Of a DNA stretch of 64,000 nt, positions 33,441 through 42,309 are shown in pieces. Source of the stretch: Planctomycetota bacterium. Its GTDB lineage: Bacteria > Planctomycetota > Planctomycetia > Pirellulales > Pirellulaceae. The notes beneath the pieces are model-generated. The model was not told where the DNA came from. It made no database searches and was given only the letters and a program-made list of their open reading frames with translations. The position numbers were made by a program, and so were the translations under genes. The first letter of the stretch is position 1, and every line of letters starts with the position of its first letter. The stretch is taken from contig CAUJHS010000106.1 of assembly GCA_963204915.1 (NCBI GenBank), positions 99,506 to 163,505 on the forward strand. The letters are read 5' to 3'.

Positions 33441-34949
33441 ATGCAACCGCGCCAATCGCGCCGCCTTCTCCCAACTCGATCCGAGTTCGTCGCCGCCGGC
33501 TTACTGGCGGCGGCCTCCATGGCCCTGTGGGCCGTCGTGCGTAACAGCAGCAAAGCCATCCGCGAAGAGATCGGCGAATTGATGGATCGCGTCGAAGCGA
33601 TCGTGGCCGTCGCGGAGGAAGAGGGCCGCGAGCTGACCGCCGAAGAGAAGGCCGAAGTGGACGGCATCATGGGCGCCGGCAAGAAGGGCGAGGCGGACTA
33701 CAAGCCCGGCAAAATCGACAAGCTCGAAGCCGACGCCCTCCGCGTGGAGAAGATCGAAGCCAAGCAGGCCGAGCTGGTCAAACGCCGCGGCGAAGGGGCG
33801 CCGCCCCAGCAAGGCGGCGGGTCGCCCGAGAACCGCGAAGACCACCGGCCCCGCGCGGCCCGCATCGTGATCCCCGTGCAGCAAGCCTACCGACACGGAT
33901 CCCTGAAAGCCTACAAGGGCGAGCACGCCGACCAACGGGCGTACATCGCCGGCCGCTTTTTCCTGGCCACGATCGGCAAGTGCCAGGCCTCGCAAACCTG
34001 GTGCCGCGAGCACGGAATTGACGTCCAGTTCATGGGCGCGATGAAGGAAGGGAGCAACAGCCTCGGCGGGTTCCTCGTGCCCCCGGAAGTCGAAGCGGCC
34101 ATCATCGACCTGCGCGAGCAGTACGGCGTGTTCCGCCGCGAAGCCTACGTCACGCCGATGAGCGGCGACACGAAGACCACGCCCCGCCGCAAGTCGGGCC
34201 TGACCGCGTATTTCGTGGGAGAAGGCGAGGAAGGAACCTCCAGCGATAAGCAGTGGGACCAGGTCGAACTGGTCGCCAAGAAGCTCATGGCCCTGTGCCG
34301 CGTCAGCAACGAGCTGAACGAGGACAGCGTCATCTCGATGGCCGACGACCTCACCAGCGAGATCGCCTACGCCTTCGCGGTCAAAGAGGATCAGTGCGGA
34401 TTCGTCGGCGACGGCACGAGCACCTACGGCAAGATCAACGGCGTGGTGAACGCCGTCGCCGCCGGCTCGGTCGTGACCGCCTTGGCGGGCAACACCTCGT
34501 TCGAGACGCTCGACCTCGTGGACTTCGAAGCGTGCGTGGGCAAGCTGCCCGAGTACCCCGGCATCAACCCGAAATGGTACATCTCGAAGGCCGGCTACGC
34601 CGCCTCGATGATGCGGCTGATCGACGCCGCTGGCGGCAACACGACCGCACAGCTCGAAGCCGGTCCCAGCGGACGCGAGTTCCTCGGCTACCCCGTGGTC
34701 ATCACCCAGGTGCTCAACAGCACGCTGGGCGCCGACACGAGCAAGCCCAAGTGCGTCTTTGGCGACCTGAAGATGGGCGCCACGCTCGGCAACCGCCGCG
34801 GCGTGTCGATCATGGAGAGCGAGCACCGCTACTTTGAGTACGACCAAATCGGCATCAAAGGCTCCGAGCGGTTCGACATCAACGTGCACGGCCGCGGCAC
34901 GGCGACCGCCCCCGGCCCGCTCGTGGTGCTCAAGACGCCCGGCGCCTAA
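33441..34949 (+). CDS. Major capsid protein, HK97 fold
   Basis: A 502-aa precursor. An N-terminal helical delta-domain (EEIGELMDRVEAIVAVAEEE ... KADALRVEKIEAKQ) is followed by the mature HK97-fold capsid: SLGGFLVPPEVEAAIIDLRE, TPRRKSGLTAYFVGEGEEGT, MALCRVSNELNEDSV and GDLKMGATLGNRRGVSIMES. The first 25 residues are unusually hydrophobic. The delta-domain should be removed by the ClpP-like protease encoded upstream. AAGGAG precedes the ATG but is buried in a hairpin. Confidence 0.95.
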   Translation: MQPRQSRRLLPTRSEFVAAGLLAAASMALWAVVRNSSKAIREEIGELMDRVEAIVAVAEEEGRELTAEEKAEVDGIMGAGKKGEADYKPGKIDKLEADALRVEKIEAKQAELVKRRGEGAPPQQGGGSPENREDHRPRAARIVIPVQQAYRHGSLKAYKGEHADQRAYIAGRFFLATIGKCQASQTWCREHGIDVQFMGAMKEGSNSLGGFLVPPEVEAAIIDLREQYGVFRREAYVTPMSGDTKTTPRRKSGLTAYFVGEGEEGTSSDKQWDQVELVAKKLMALCRVSNELNEDSVISMADDLTSEIAYAFAVKEDQCGFVGDGTSTYGKINGVVNAVAAGSVVTALAGNTSFETLDLVDFEACVGKLPEYPGINPKWYISKAGYAASMMRLIDAAGGNTTAQLEAGPSGREFLGYPVVITQVLNSTLGADTSKPKCVFGDLKMGATLGNRRGVSIMESEHRYFEYDQIGIKGSERFDINVHGRGTATAPGPLVVLKTPGA

Positions 34950-34972
34950 GCCGCCGTCGTTTTCACCATAGA

Positions 34973-35009
34973 CAACGGGCCAAGCCTCCCTTGAGGGGGC
35001 GGCCCGTTG
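34973..35009 (+). other. Stable hairpin after the capsid gene
   Basis: CAACGGGCC (34973-34981) pairs with GGCCCGTTG (35001-35009), extended by an inner CCTCC/GGGGG stem. There is no T-run after it, so it is more likely an mRNA-stabilising or processing element at the 3' end of the capsid cistron than a terminator. Confidence 0.55.
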
Positions 35010-35075
35010 GGAAGACGTGCATCACCTATACCCATGCGGCCCGCAGGCCGCTTCCTTTCCCGGGAAATCGGCTCC

Positions 35076-35543
35076 ATGAATCCGCTGCAAAACACCAAGT
35101 TCGTCAACGTCTCGCCCCCCGTCGCGATCAAGGACAACTCGGGCTGGACCACGACGAGCATCGACACCAAGGACTGGGAGTACTGCACGATCATCGTGAC
35201 GCTCGGCGCCACCGACATCGCGATGGCGGCTCTCAAGGTCCAAGAGTCCAACGACGACGGCAGCTCGGACGCCTACGCGGACGTGACCGCCCTCGTGTTC
35301 GGCGGCTCCGGCATCACCGACATCGACGGCGCCGCAGCGGCCCTGCCCAGCGACGCCCAGGACAACAAGGTCTACGTGTTCGAAATCGACTGCACGAAGC
35401 GCAAGCGGTACCTCGACCTCGTGGCCACCGCTGGCGACGGCACGGCGGGCACGTTCCTCTCGGCGGTCGCCATTCTGAGCCGCGGCAAGATCGCGCCCGT
35501 ATCGGCCAGCGATCGCGGCGCGCAGCAAATCCTCCGCGCCTAA
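35076..35543 (+). CDS. Probable head decoration or minor head protein
   Basis: A 155-aa beta-rich protein (EYCTIIVTLGATDIAMAALKV, KVYVFEIDCTKRKRYLDLVATAG) directly after the capsid. Proteins of this type in siphophages decorate the head, but I recognise no specific family. The ATG at 35076 is used; a weak purine stretch precedes it. Confidence 0.6.
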   Translation: MNPLQNTKFVNVSPPVAIKDNSGWTTTSIDTKDWEYCTIIVTLGATDIAMAALKVQESNDDGSSDAYADVTALVFGGSGITDIDGAAAALPSDAQDNKVYVFEIDCTKRKRYLDLVATAGDGTAGTFLSAVAILSRGKIAPVSASDRGAQQILRA

Positions 35544-35595
35544 GCCGCGCGGTAGGCTGACGACGGCGCATCCTTCACCGAGCGGGGAACGCACC

Positions 35596-35787
35596 ATGAT
35601 GGTGAGATTACTCAAGGGCTGGCGCGGCAAGCAGCCGGGCGTTGTCTTCGCCGCGCCGGACGGCGTGGCCAACGTGCTCATTCGCCGGCAGATCGCCGAG
35701 GCCCTCGGGCCCGGAGAACCCGGCGCCGAGCCGCCCGCCAGCAAACACCGTCCGCCCGCCAAGGGGCGGCCGAAGAAAAAGAAGTAG
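35596..35787 (+). CDS. Small basic prophage protein
   Basis: A 63-aa protein beginning MVRLLKGWRGKQPGVVF with a Pro/Lys-rich tail ending KKKK. GGGGAA precedes the ATG. It has the position and size of small head-region proteins. No family is recognised. Confidence 0.6.
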   Translation: MMVRLLKGWRGKQPGVVFAAPDGVANVLIRRQIAEALGPGEPGAEPPASKHRPPAKGRPKKKK

Positions 35788-35900
35788 CCCGCGAGGGCGA
35801 CCGACCTTTGCCACGGGGCGCGCCGACGGGGCGGACCCAGGGACGGCGAACCCCCGCCGGCCCCCGTGACTTTTTGTTGCACGAAACAGGCAAGGACGCC

Positions 35901-36365
35901 ATGACCACGAAGCGACTCACCGCCGAAGCCCGCCAGGCCCGCACGCTGAATGTGCTGTGGGCCGCGCTGGCGAGTTACGCCGGCAAGCATCAAGACCGCG
36001 ATGCGCTGGAGGCGGGCGGCCGCCATCGCGTGGCGGTCATGGTCAGCGGCGACGTGGACGGCCAGTGGGTCGATGAGGAGTTGACGGGCGAGTTGCTGGT
36101 GAATCACGACCAGGCCTGCGCCTCGTCGGTCGCGCCGGATTACGCGCGGCTTGTGGCCTTGCTCCTGGAGGAGATCCCGGTGCGCCGCCGGCTGCGGCTC
36201 GTGGGCGAACTGCCGGCACGATTGCGGACGGAGGGCGAACTGCCGGCCGCGGAGGATCCGGACAACGGCCGCCTGGCCGAGGAGCTGCTCAAGAACCTGC
36301 GCCAACAAAAGACCACGACCCGCCGCGGCAGCGTGCGGTTTGACCCGCAGGCGGCGCCCGAGTGA
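35901..36365 (+). CDS. Hypothetical head-region protein
   Basis: A 154-aa product with an N-terminal helix, a beta-rich middle (RHRVAVMVSGDVDGQWVDEEL) and a charged C-terminus. No recognised family. It precedes the head-tail connector gene by 55 bp. Confidence 0.6.
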   Translation: MTTKRLTAEARQARTLNVLWAALASYAGKHQDRDALEAGGRHRVAVMVSGDVDGQWVDEELTGELLVNHDQACASSVAPDYARLVALLLEEIPVRRRLRLVGELPARLRTEGELPAAEDPDNGRLAEELLKNLRQQKTTTRRGSVRFDPQAAPE

Positions 36366-36420
36366 TGTCTCTCACGGAGTGATAGACTTCCCCCACGCGA
36401 ACCCGAGCCGAACGTCACGC

Positions 36421-37017
36421 ATGACCCTCCTCCCCTACAGCGTCGCACCCGTCGGCGCCGCGGCCTTCGAAGCGGTGAGTCTCGCCGAGGCGAAGGCGCA
36501 GGCCCGCGTGCTGCACGACAGCGACGATGACTTGCTCACGCGGCTGCTCGCGGCGGCTCGCGAGCAGGTCGAAGAGGATGCGGGCCTGGCGATCGTGCAG
36601 CGGACCTGGCGGCAAACGCTCGACCAGTTTCCCGCTTGCGACGACTACATCGAGATCAAGCGGCGGCCCCTCGTGTCGGTGCAGTCGATCAACTACCAGG
36701 ACGCCGACGACGACCAGCAGACCTGGGATGACGCCGAGTATGTGGTCGACGTCGACCGGCAGCCGGGCGCGGTGCTGCTCGCGCACGACGCCGATTGGCC
36801 CGACACTCGCGACGGACGCAACGCGGTCACGATCAACTTCACCGCCGGCTTCGCCTCGGCCGCGGCCGTGCCCGAGCGGGCGGTGCAAGCGATCCTGCTG
36901 CTGGCCGCGCATTGGTACGCGCACCCGGAGGCGGAGATTGTAGGCTCGATCACGGCCGAGTTGAAACTCGGCTACGACCGGCTGATCCGTCTCCTGCGAA
37001 AGGAGCGGTACCCATGA
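36421..37017 (+). CDS. Head-tail connector protein, gp6-like
   Basis: A 198-aa protein. SLAEAKAQARVLHDSDDDLLTRLLAAAREQVEEDAG at the N-terminus and the AVPERAVQAILLLAAHWY helix at the C-terminus are typical of HK97 gp6/DNA-packaging connector proteins that form a ring below the portal. Its stop overlaps the next ATG (ATGA). Confidence 0.85.
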   Translation: MTLLPYSVAPVGAAAFEAVSLAEAKAQARVLHDSDDDLLTRLLAAAREQVEEDAGLAIVQRTWRQTLDQFPACDDYIEIKRRPLVSVQSINYQDADDDQQTWDDAEYVVDVDRQPGAVLLAHDADWPDTRDGRNAVTINFTAGFASAAAVPERAVQAILLLAAHWYAHPEAEIVGSITAELKLGYDRLIRLLRKERYP

Positions 37018-37355
37018 CGCCTGGAGCGCCGAGCGCCGGCGAGCTGCGGCACGTGGTCACGATCCAGGCCCAGGCCAGCGGGACCGGCAGCCGCGGACAG
37101 AAGACGGGCGCCTGGGAGAACCAGACGCCGCAGGCCCGTGCGAAGATCGAGACGCTCTCCGGCCGCGAAGCGGAGAACGCCCGGCAAGTGTACGCCCAGG
37201 CGACGTTGCAACTGACGATCCGCTACTGGCCAGGCCTGACGCCCAAGCACCGGCTGCTGTTCGGCTCGCGGCAACTGGAGATCGGGCACGTGGACGACCT
37301 GGAGCAACGGAACGAGTGGCACGTGTTGCTGTGCAGTGAGGCGAAGTCACCGTAA
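37014..37355 (+). CDS. Head closure/head-tail adaptor protein
   Basis: A 113-aa protein with the adaptor signature: AGELRHVVTIQAQ, then RAKIETLSGREAENARQVYAQAT, LTIRYWPGLTPKHRLLFGSR and EIGHVDDLEQRNEWHVLLC. It matches the SPP1 gp16/HK97 gp7-type family that closes the head after packaging. Confidence 0.88.
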   Translation: MTPGAPSAGELRHVVTIQAQASGTGSRGQKTGAWENQTPQARAKIETLSGREAENARQVYAQATLQLTIRYWPGLTPKHRLLFGSRQLEIGHVDDLEQRNEWHVLLCSEAKSP

Positions 37356-37361
37356 GTCATC

Positions 37362-37931
37362 ATGGCCGCTGGAGTCAAAATCACCGCCGCAATCCCCGAC
37401 GAGCGCGAAACGCTGCGAAAATTCCGCGCGCTCCAGAAGCGCGGGGCGCGGCGTGCGATGAACAAGGCGGTGCGAGCCGGTAGTGCGCCGCAGGTGAAAG
37501 AATCCAAACGCACCGCGCCGCGAGAGTCGGGGCTCCTAAAGAAACGGATCACCCAAAAGGTCAAGAGCTATCGCCGCGGCCAGATGGTGCTGGCGGTGAT
37601 CGGCGCTCGTAGCGTGAAGGATCCCGCGACGGGCCGCAACCCCGCGAAGTATGTGCACCTGGTGAACGAGGGGCACAAGGCCCGCAAGATCGTTCCGCGC
37701 CAGGGAAAAAAACGCATGAAGTTCTTCGGGCCTGGCGGCGGCAGAAAACGCAACAAGACCACCGGACGGTACGAAAACACGGGGCTGCTCGTGCGGGCCG
37801 CGGTCAATCACCCCGGCTTCGCCGGCACGCAGTTTATGCAGAAGTCGTACCGTGCGAAAAAGGCCGAATCGCTCTCGCGGTTCAACAGCAAGTTCTACGT
37901 GGAAGTTGTGGCGGAGGCGAAGAAGGGTTGA
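37362..37931 (+). CDS. Tail completion protein, HK97 gp10-like
   Basis: A 189-aa basic protein. RRAMNKAVRAGSAPQVKESKR and APRESGLLKKRITQKVK, then KYVHLVNEGHKARK and HPGFAGTQFMQKSYRAKKAE, are typical of the HK97 gp10 family that terminates the tail tube. It overlaps the following frame by a few bases. Confidence 0.9.
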   Translation: MAAGVKITAAIPDERETLRKFRALQKRGARRAMNKAVRAGSAPQVKESKRTAPRESGLLKKRITQKVKSYRRGQMVLAVIGARSVKDPATGRNPAKYVHLVNEGHKARKIVPRQGKKRMKFFGPGGGRKRNKTTGRYENTGLLVRAAVNHPGFAGTQFMQKSYRAKKAESLSRFNSKFYVEVVAEAKKG

Positions 37932-37933
37932 GC

Positions 37934-38341
37934 ATGGCCGACTACGCCGAAAACCTCCGCACGTTCGTGCTCGCCGATGCAGCGATTGCCGCCGTCATCG
38001 GAACGCGGATGCACCAGAACAGCGTGCCGGAGGATGCGGCGCTCCCGTTTATTTGGTACCGCCAGGCGGGCGTGGTGTACGAAGGCTGCACCGACTCGGC
38101 CGCCGGCGACGAGCCGGATCAGTACGATTACGACGTGGAATGCGTCAGCGACGACGTCGACGACGCGGCGGACCTGGCGGCGCTCGTGCGGCCGCGGCTG
38201 GCGTTCCATCGCGGGACGCTCGGCGACGGTTCAACGGAAGGGATCCTCGTAGAGGATCACGAGGACGATTACTTCAAACGGAATGAGGACGCTGACGCGG
38301 GGATCCATGTCGCTTCTTTCCGCGTGTCCGTGATGCGATAG
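37934..38341 (+). CDS. Tail terminator-like protein (DUF3168-type)
   Basis: A 135-aa protein. YAENLRTFVLADAAIAAVIGTRMHQN and LPFIWYRQAGVVYEG followed by a YDYDVECVSDD strand resemble DUF3168/gpU-type tail completion proteins. The position between gp10 and the tail tube supports this. The ATG at 37934 is used; a TTG 6 bp upstream is also possible. Confidence 0.7.
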   Translation: MADYAENLRTFVLADAAIAAVIGTRMHQNSVPEDAALPFIWYRQAGVVYEGCTDSAAGDEPDQYDYDVECVSDDVDDAADLAALVRPRLAFHRGTLGDGSTEGILVEDHEDDYFKRNEDADAGIHVASFRVSVMR

Positions 38342-38369
38342 CCGACACACAACTAAGGAGGGTTGAATC

Positions 38370-38792
38370 ATGGCGAAAGTGAAACGTCGGGGCTTGGGCT
38401 CCGTGGTCTCGTGCGATCCGGCGGGAGGGACGACGTTCGCGGCGGTCGGCATGAGCAAGTCGATCGAACCGCCCAAGCGTAACCGCGCCAAGATCCCGCG
38501 CGAGACGCTCGATGACGACCTGGCCACGATGGAGCCGGGCATCGAGGAGGCGAGCGAATTCAAGTTCATGCAGCTCTGGGATCCGAATGAGACCAGCGAC
38601 GAAATCATGGACACGCTGTTTGACTCGAAGGCCGAAGCGGCGTGGGAGATCGAATATCCCCACGGCGTCACCGACGTGTTCGACGGCTGGGTCAGCGACC
38701 TGGAGCCGGACACCATCGAGATCGCCGGGATGCTCGCCCGCGGCGTGACGGTCCAGCGCACCAGCGACATCACCCGCAACGCCGCCGCGTAA
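38370..38792 (+). CDS. Major tail tube protein
   Basis: A 140-aa protein with a tube-protein layout: PKRNRAKIPRETLDDDLATMEPGIEE, AAWEIEYPHGVTDVFDGWVSDLEPDTIE and VTVQRTSDITR. Position directly before the gpG-like gene is diagnostic of the siphovirus tail tube. AAGGAGGG precedes the ATG. Confidence 0.8.
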   Translation: MAKVKRRGLGSVVSCDPAGGTTFAAVGMSKSIEPPKRNRAKIPRETLDDDLATMEPGIEEASEFKFMQLWDPNETSDEIMDTLFDSKAEAAWEIEYPHGVTDVFDGWVSDLEPDTIEIAGMLARGVTVQRTSDITRNAAA

Positions 38793-38888
38793 GCGGCGGG
38801 GCGGTCGACGGGAGACGGGCGGCGCGGCTCGCCAGTCACATGCCCGTCACACACGTTTTTCCTAGCGACCTTGGCAAAGGTGTTTCCC

Positions 38889-39272
38889 ATGACGGTGCTC
38901 AGTTTTGAACAGATGCAAGCCGCCGCTGGCGCGGCGCCCAGTTACGTCGACGTGCCCGTGGAGGCGTGGGGCGGGTCGGTGCGGTTGCAGCAACTGTCGG
39001 CCGCGGACGGCATCGCCTTCGGGCAGCGACAGCGCGATCAGGCGGAAGCGGGCGACGACGACGTCGATCGACCGGAGGAGTTGGCCGAGCAATACATCTA
39101 CCTGCTCTCCCTGTCGATCGTGGACGGCGACGGCCGCCAGGCATTGCACAACGAGGCGGGCCGAGCCTTCTTGGCGACGCAGCCCTTCGCCGTGCTGAAT
39201 GCCCTCGGCATGGCCGCGATGCGGCTCAATGGGTTTACTAAAGCCGAGGCCGCAGCTCGGGAAAAAAACTAG
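38889..39272 (+). CDS. Tail assembly chaperone, gpG-like
   Basis: A 127-aa protein (VRLQQLSAADGIAFGQRQRD, LYLLSLSIVDGDGRQALHNEAG) that acts as a chaperone for the tape measure. It ends at an A-AAA-AAC heptamer followed directly by TAG, where a -1 frameshift would extend it into the downstream frame, as in lambda G/GT. The ATG at 38889 is chosen over an upstream frame start. Confidence 0.85.
   Translation: MTVLSFEQMQAAAGAAPSYVDVPVEAWGGSVRLQQLSAADGIAFGQRQRDQAEAGDDDVDRPEELAEQYIYLLSLSIVDGDGRQALHNEAGRAFLATQPFAVLNALGMAAMRLNGFTKAEAAAREKN
39263..39269 (+). promoter_or_regulatory. -1 programmed frameshift slippery site
   Basis: A AAA AAC in the gpG frame (AAA Lys, AAC Asn, then TAG at 39270). Slipping by -1 continues as CTA GAC GAT in the frame that encodes the gpT-like domain, giving a 256-aa fusion. 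Confidence 0.85.
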
Positions 39273-39658
39273 ACGATCCGGAGCGGGCCTTCGCGTTCGA
39301 TCTCGCGCGCGAGTTGGGCTACCCGCATCCGGATTACCTCCTGCCGCTGCTGACCTACGTGCAGTTCGCGGAGTGGCAGGCGTACTACCAGACCAACCCG
39401 TGGGGCGAGGGGCGGGCGGATGATCGCCTGGACGTGCTCTGCAAGCATGTGATCGCCCCGCACCTGCGCGATCCCGTGGAGCTGCCGCCGACGCGGCATC
39501 CCTACGGGGCGGAGGATCGAGCGTGGCTCGCAGCGGCCGCGGAGGAGTTCCAGGCCCGTCGCGCCGCCAAGCAGGCGCGACTCACCGGAAAGGCCACGGA
39601 TGGCCACGACGATCGCGAAACTGAACATTCATCTGGGGGCGCAGACCGCCGCGCTTGA
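39269..39658 (+). CDS. gpT-like extension of tail assembly chaperone (expressed by frameshift)
   Basis: A 129-codon open frame that begins at the slippery site: LDDPERAFAFDLARELGYPHPDY, then LLTYVQFAEWQAYYQTNPWGEGRADDRL. This is the classic tail-assembly protein T signature (FAEWQAYY...PWGEERAD). It has no good start codon of its own, which supports expression only as a gpGT fusion. The 3' end overlaps the tape measure gene by 59 bp. Confidence 0.85.
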   Translation, partial: LDDPERAFAFDLARELGYPHPDYLLPLLTYVQFAEWQAYYQTNPWGEGRADDRLDVLCKHVIAPHLRDPVELPPTRHPYGAEDRAWLAAAAEEFQARRAAKQARLTGKATDGHDDRETEHSSGGADRRA

Positions 39659-41189
39659 GCAGGGCCTCGGCCGTGCGCAAGTGGCGGTGTCGAGTTTCAC
39701 CGGCATGGCGATGCGCGGCCTGGCGGGACTGGCCGGCGCCGGCGGCGTGGGCTTTGCGGTCAAACTGGCCGCGGATGCGGAGCAAGCTCAGGTCGCCTTC
39801 CGCACGCTCCTGGGCAGCGCCGAGGACGCGGAACGCGTGCTTGGCGAGATCAACCAGTTCGCCGCCGAGACTCCCTTCGAGACGCCCGAGCTGCGGGACG
39901 CCGGGCGCATGCTCGTCGCGTTCCGCACGCAAGCCGACCAGGTCGTGCCGACCATGCGAATGCTGGGCGACCTAGCTGCCGGCACCAACCAGCCGATCGG
40001 CGAACTGGCCGAGATCTTCGGCAAGGCTCGGGTCCAGGGCCGCCTCTTCATGGAGGACATCAATCAGCTCACCGGGCGCGGCATCCCGATTATCCAGGAG
40101 CTGGCCAAACAGTTCGGCGTGACGGAGACCGAGGTGCGCGGCCTCGTCGAAAAAGGCCGGGTGCACTTCACCAATTTAGAGGAGGCGTTTCGCTCGCTCA
40201 CCTCGGAAGGGGGCATGTTCGCGGGGTTGATGGCGGCTCAATCGAAGACGCTCACCGGGGAGATCTCGACCCTGAAAGACAACGTCTCGCTGTTGGCCGC
40301 GGCGTTCGGCGAGCAGCTCTTGCCGCTGGTCAAGGCGGCCACGGAAGCGGCGCTGGTCCTCACGGACAAGCTCAGCGGCGTGGACGGAGCCACGATGCAG
40401 ACGGTCGTCCAGGTGGCTGCCTTCGCCGGGGCCTTCGCGGCCACGGTCGCCGTCGTGCCGCGCGTCGTGGCGGCGGTGCGTGCGGTGATCGCCACCGTCC
40501 GCGCGCTGGCCACCACCAGCGCCATCGCCCAAGGCGTCATCGGGGGACCGGCCGGGATCGCGAAGGTGCTGCTCGGCTTGGCGCTCGGCGCCGCCGCGGC
40601 GGCGGGCGTCGGGTATGCGTTCGATCGGTTCTCCGAGCAGGCGCAAACGGCCACCGCCGAAGCCAAGCAAGCGGCCAGCGGCGTGGCGCAGGCGATGCAG
40701 ACCGCCGCCGCGCAAGCGGGGACCGCGGCGAAAGGGCAGGCCGCGGGGCTTCAGACGGCGGCGGACGCCGCGGCCGAGGCGAAGAAGCGAATGGAGGAGC
40801 TGCGCCGCGAAGGCGAACAGCTCGCCGCTTCGCTTCGCACCCCGGAAGAAGTCTTCACGGACACGATGCGGCGGTTTGATGAGCTGCTCGAAGCCGGGGC
40901 GATTTCCTGGGAAACCTACGAGCGGGCCGTGGTCAAAGCCGGCGAGGAAATGCGGGAGGCGCTCGCGTCCTCGCGCGAGCTGGAGAGCCCGCAGAACCGT
41001 AGCGTGGCTTACGTCACCCGCGGCTCGGCCGAGGCCTTCTCCGCGGTCCAAGCGGGTCAACGGGCCTGGGAGGATCGCGCCGAAAAGGAGCGTCTGCACA
41101 AGGAGCACATGGCCAAGCTGGAGGCGCTCCGCAAGGAGGTCCGCGAGCAAGCGAAGTCGCGCGTTACGGTCCAGCAGGTGACCTTATAG
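39600..41189 (+). CDS. Tape measure protein
   Basis: A 529-aa protein that sets tail length. LGAQTAALEQGLGRAQVAVSSF, then AFRTLLGSAEDAERVLGEIN, FAAETPFETPELRDAGRMLVAF and LFMEDINQLTGRGIPIIQEL are typical tape measure sequences. A hydrophobic Ala/Val/Gly region (about 280-340) and long coiled coils follow. At the usual 1.5 angstrom per residue it would imply a short tail of about 80 nm. Confidence 0.93.
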   Translation: MATTIAKLNIHLGAQTAALEQGLGRAQVAVSSFTGMAMRGLAGLAGAGGVGFAVKLAADAEQAQVAFRTLLGSAEDAERVLGEINQFAAETPFETPELRDAGRMLVAFRTQADQVVPTMRMLGDLAAGTNQPIGELAEIFGKARVQGRLFMEDINQLTGRGIPIIQELAKQFGVTETEVRGLVEKGRVHFTNLEEAFRSLTSEGGMFAGLMAAQSKTLTGEISTLKDNVSLLAAAFGEQLLPLVKAATEAALVLTDKLSGVDGATMQTVVQVAAFAGAFAATVAVVPRVVAAVRAVIATVRALATTSAIAQGVIGGPAGIAKVLLGLALGAAAAAGVGYAFDRFSEQAQTATAEAKQAASGVAQAMQTAAAQAGTAAKGQAAGLQTAADAAAEAKKRMEELRREGEQLAASLRTPEEVFTDTMRRFDELLEAGAISWETYERAVVKAGEEMREALASSRELESPQNRSVAYVTRGSAEAFSAVQAGQRAWEDRAEKERLHKEHMAKLEALRKEVREQAKSRVTVQQVTL

Positions 41190-41204
41190 GCAGGGAGGCC
41201 CAGG

Positions 41205-42281
41205 ATGGCCGTTGTGGATTTCGGGCTGCACTGGAGCGGAGCGACCGGCTCATGGGAGTCGGGCCGGAGGGAGTATACCGCCGTCTATCGCGTGTGGACC
41301 GACGATCCGCTGGACGGTCCCATCACGATCATTTTGGAGTTCCAATCCAATCCGCTCTTGCCGAGCTTGGGGAGCCCGTTCGCCTACGGCAACGACGGCG
41401 ACGCCTGGGCCTACTGCAATAAGATCGACCCGCAGCGGGAGGATCGCAGCTCCATGCTCTGGATGGTGGTCTGCACGTTCGCCACGATCGACAAGGAGAA
41501 AGAGCAGGGACGCGACAAGGACGGCAATCCCACCGACAACCCGCTGGAGTTCCACTCCGAGCTGGAGATCAGCAAGGCCCAATATCAGCGCGTGGCGGAA
41601 CGCGTGTGGAACCTCACGGCCCTGCCGGGCCGGCCCGTGAACACGGCCGGGCCGGCGACCAACTCCGCGGGCGTGCTGTTCGACCCGCCCCCGATGCGCG
41701 ACGATTCGCACCTGGTGCTCCGGATCACCAAGTACATGGATCACTTCCCGGAGGATCACGCCCGGCAGTACTGCGACGGCATCAACAGCAAGAAGTTCAC
41801 CTTGCACCTGGCGTTCCAGCAATTCACGAGCACGTTCTTTCGGCACGAAGCGAAGCTCCAGAACATCGGCGGCTCATTCAACGCCCGCATCGTTCAGGAC
41901 GAGGACGGGCGGCAACAGCTCCTGCGGTATTACAAGGTGGCCTACGAGATCCACCAGCGCGACGGCGGTTGGATCGAGGAGGTGCCCGATCGCGGGCTGC
42001 AAGCGCGGGCGAAGCTAGGCGACCCCGACGGCCGCGGCGGCACCGTCGGCTTCAAAGCGGACGGCAGCGCCATGGACAACGAGGAAATGGCGGCCGCGTA
42101 CCCGAGCGGCGTCCCGCAAGTGCGCGTGCTCAAAGACGCCTGGGGCGAGAACCTCCGCGAGCCGGTGTTGTTTAACGGCCAGGGCCAACCGAAGGCCGAC
42201 GCCGACCCCGTGTTCTGGATCAAGTACCGCACGCTCAAAGAGTTTCCCTTCGACGCTCTGAATCTCAGCGACCCCACGTAA
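41205..42281 (+). CDS. Tail-region protein, unknown
   Basis: A 358-aa protein beta-rich at the N-terminus (ITIILEFQSNPLLPSLGSPF, LWMVVCTFATIDKEK) with no recognised family. It occupies the place of the distal tail or tail-tip genes. AGGGAGGCCC precedes the ATG. Confidence 0.7.
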   Translation: MAVVDFGLHWSGATGSWESGRREYTAVYRVWTDDPLDGPITIILEFQSNPLLPSLGSPFAYGNDGDAWAYCNKIDPQREDRSSMLWMVVCTFATIDKEKEQGRDKDGNPTDNPLEFHSELEISKAQYQRVAERVWNLTALPGRPVNTAGPATNSAGVLFDPPPMRDDSHLVLRITKYMDHFPEDHARQYCDGINSKKFTLHLAFQQFTSTFFRHEAKLQNIGGSFNARIVQDEDGRQQLLRYYKVAYEIHQRDGGWIEEVPDRGLQARAKLGDPDGRGGTVGFKADGSAMDNEEMAAAYPSGVPQVRVLKDAWGENLREPVLFNGQGQPKADADPVFWIKYRTLKEFPFDALNLSDPT

Positions 42282-42309
42282 CGACCCCACGGAAAGAAAG
42301 GCCCCACGC

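Noticed and set aside
33501..34889. 462-aa minus-strand frame opposite the capsid gene
   Set aside because: Antisense shadow of the major capsid protein with no protein family features.
34973..35009. Intrinsic terminator after the capsid gene
   Set aside because: The hairpin is strong but has no T-run; transcription most likely continues into the head genes.
35022..36308. 428-aa minus-strand frame
   Set aside because: Antisense to three consecutive head genes with good starts; composition is typical of a shadow frame.
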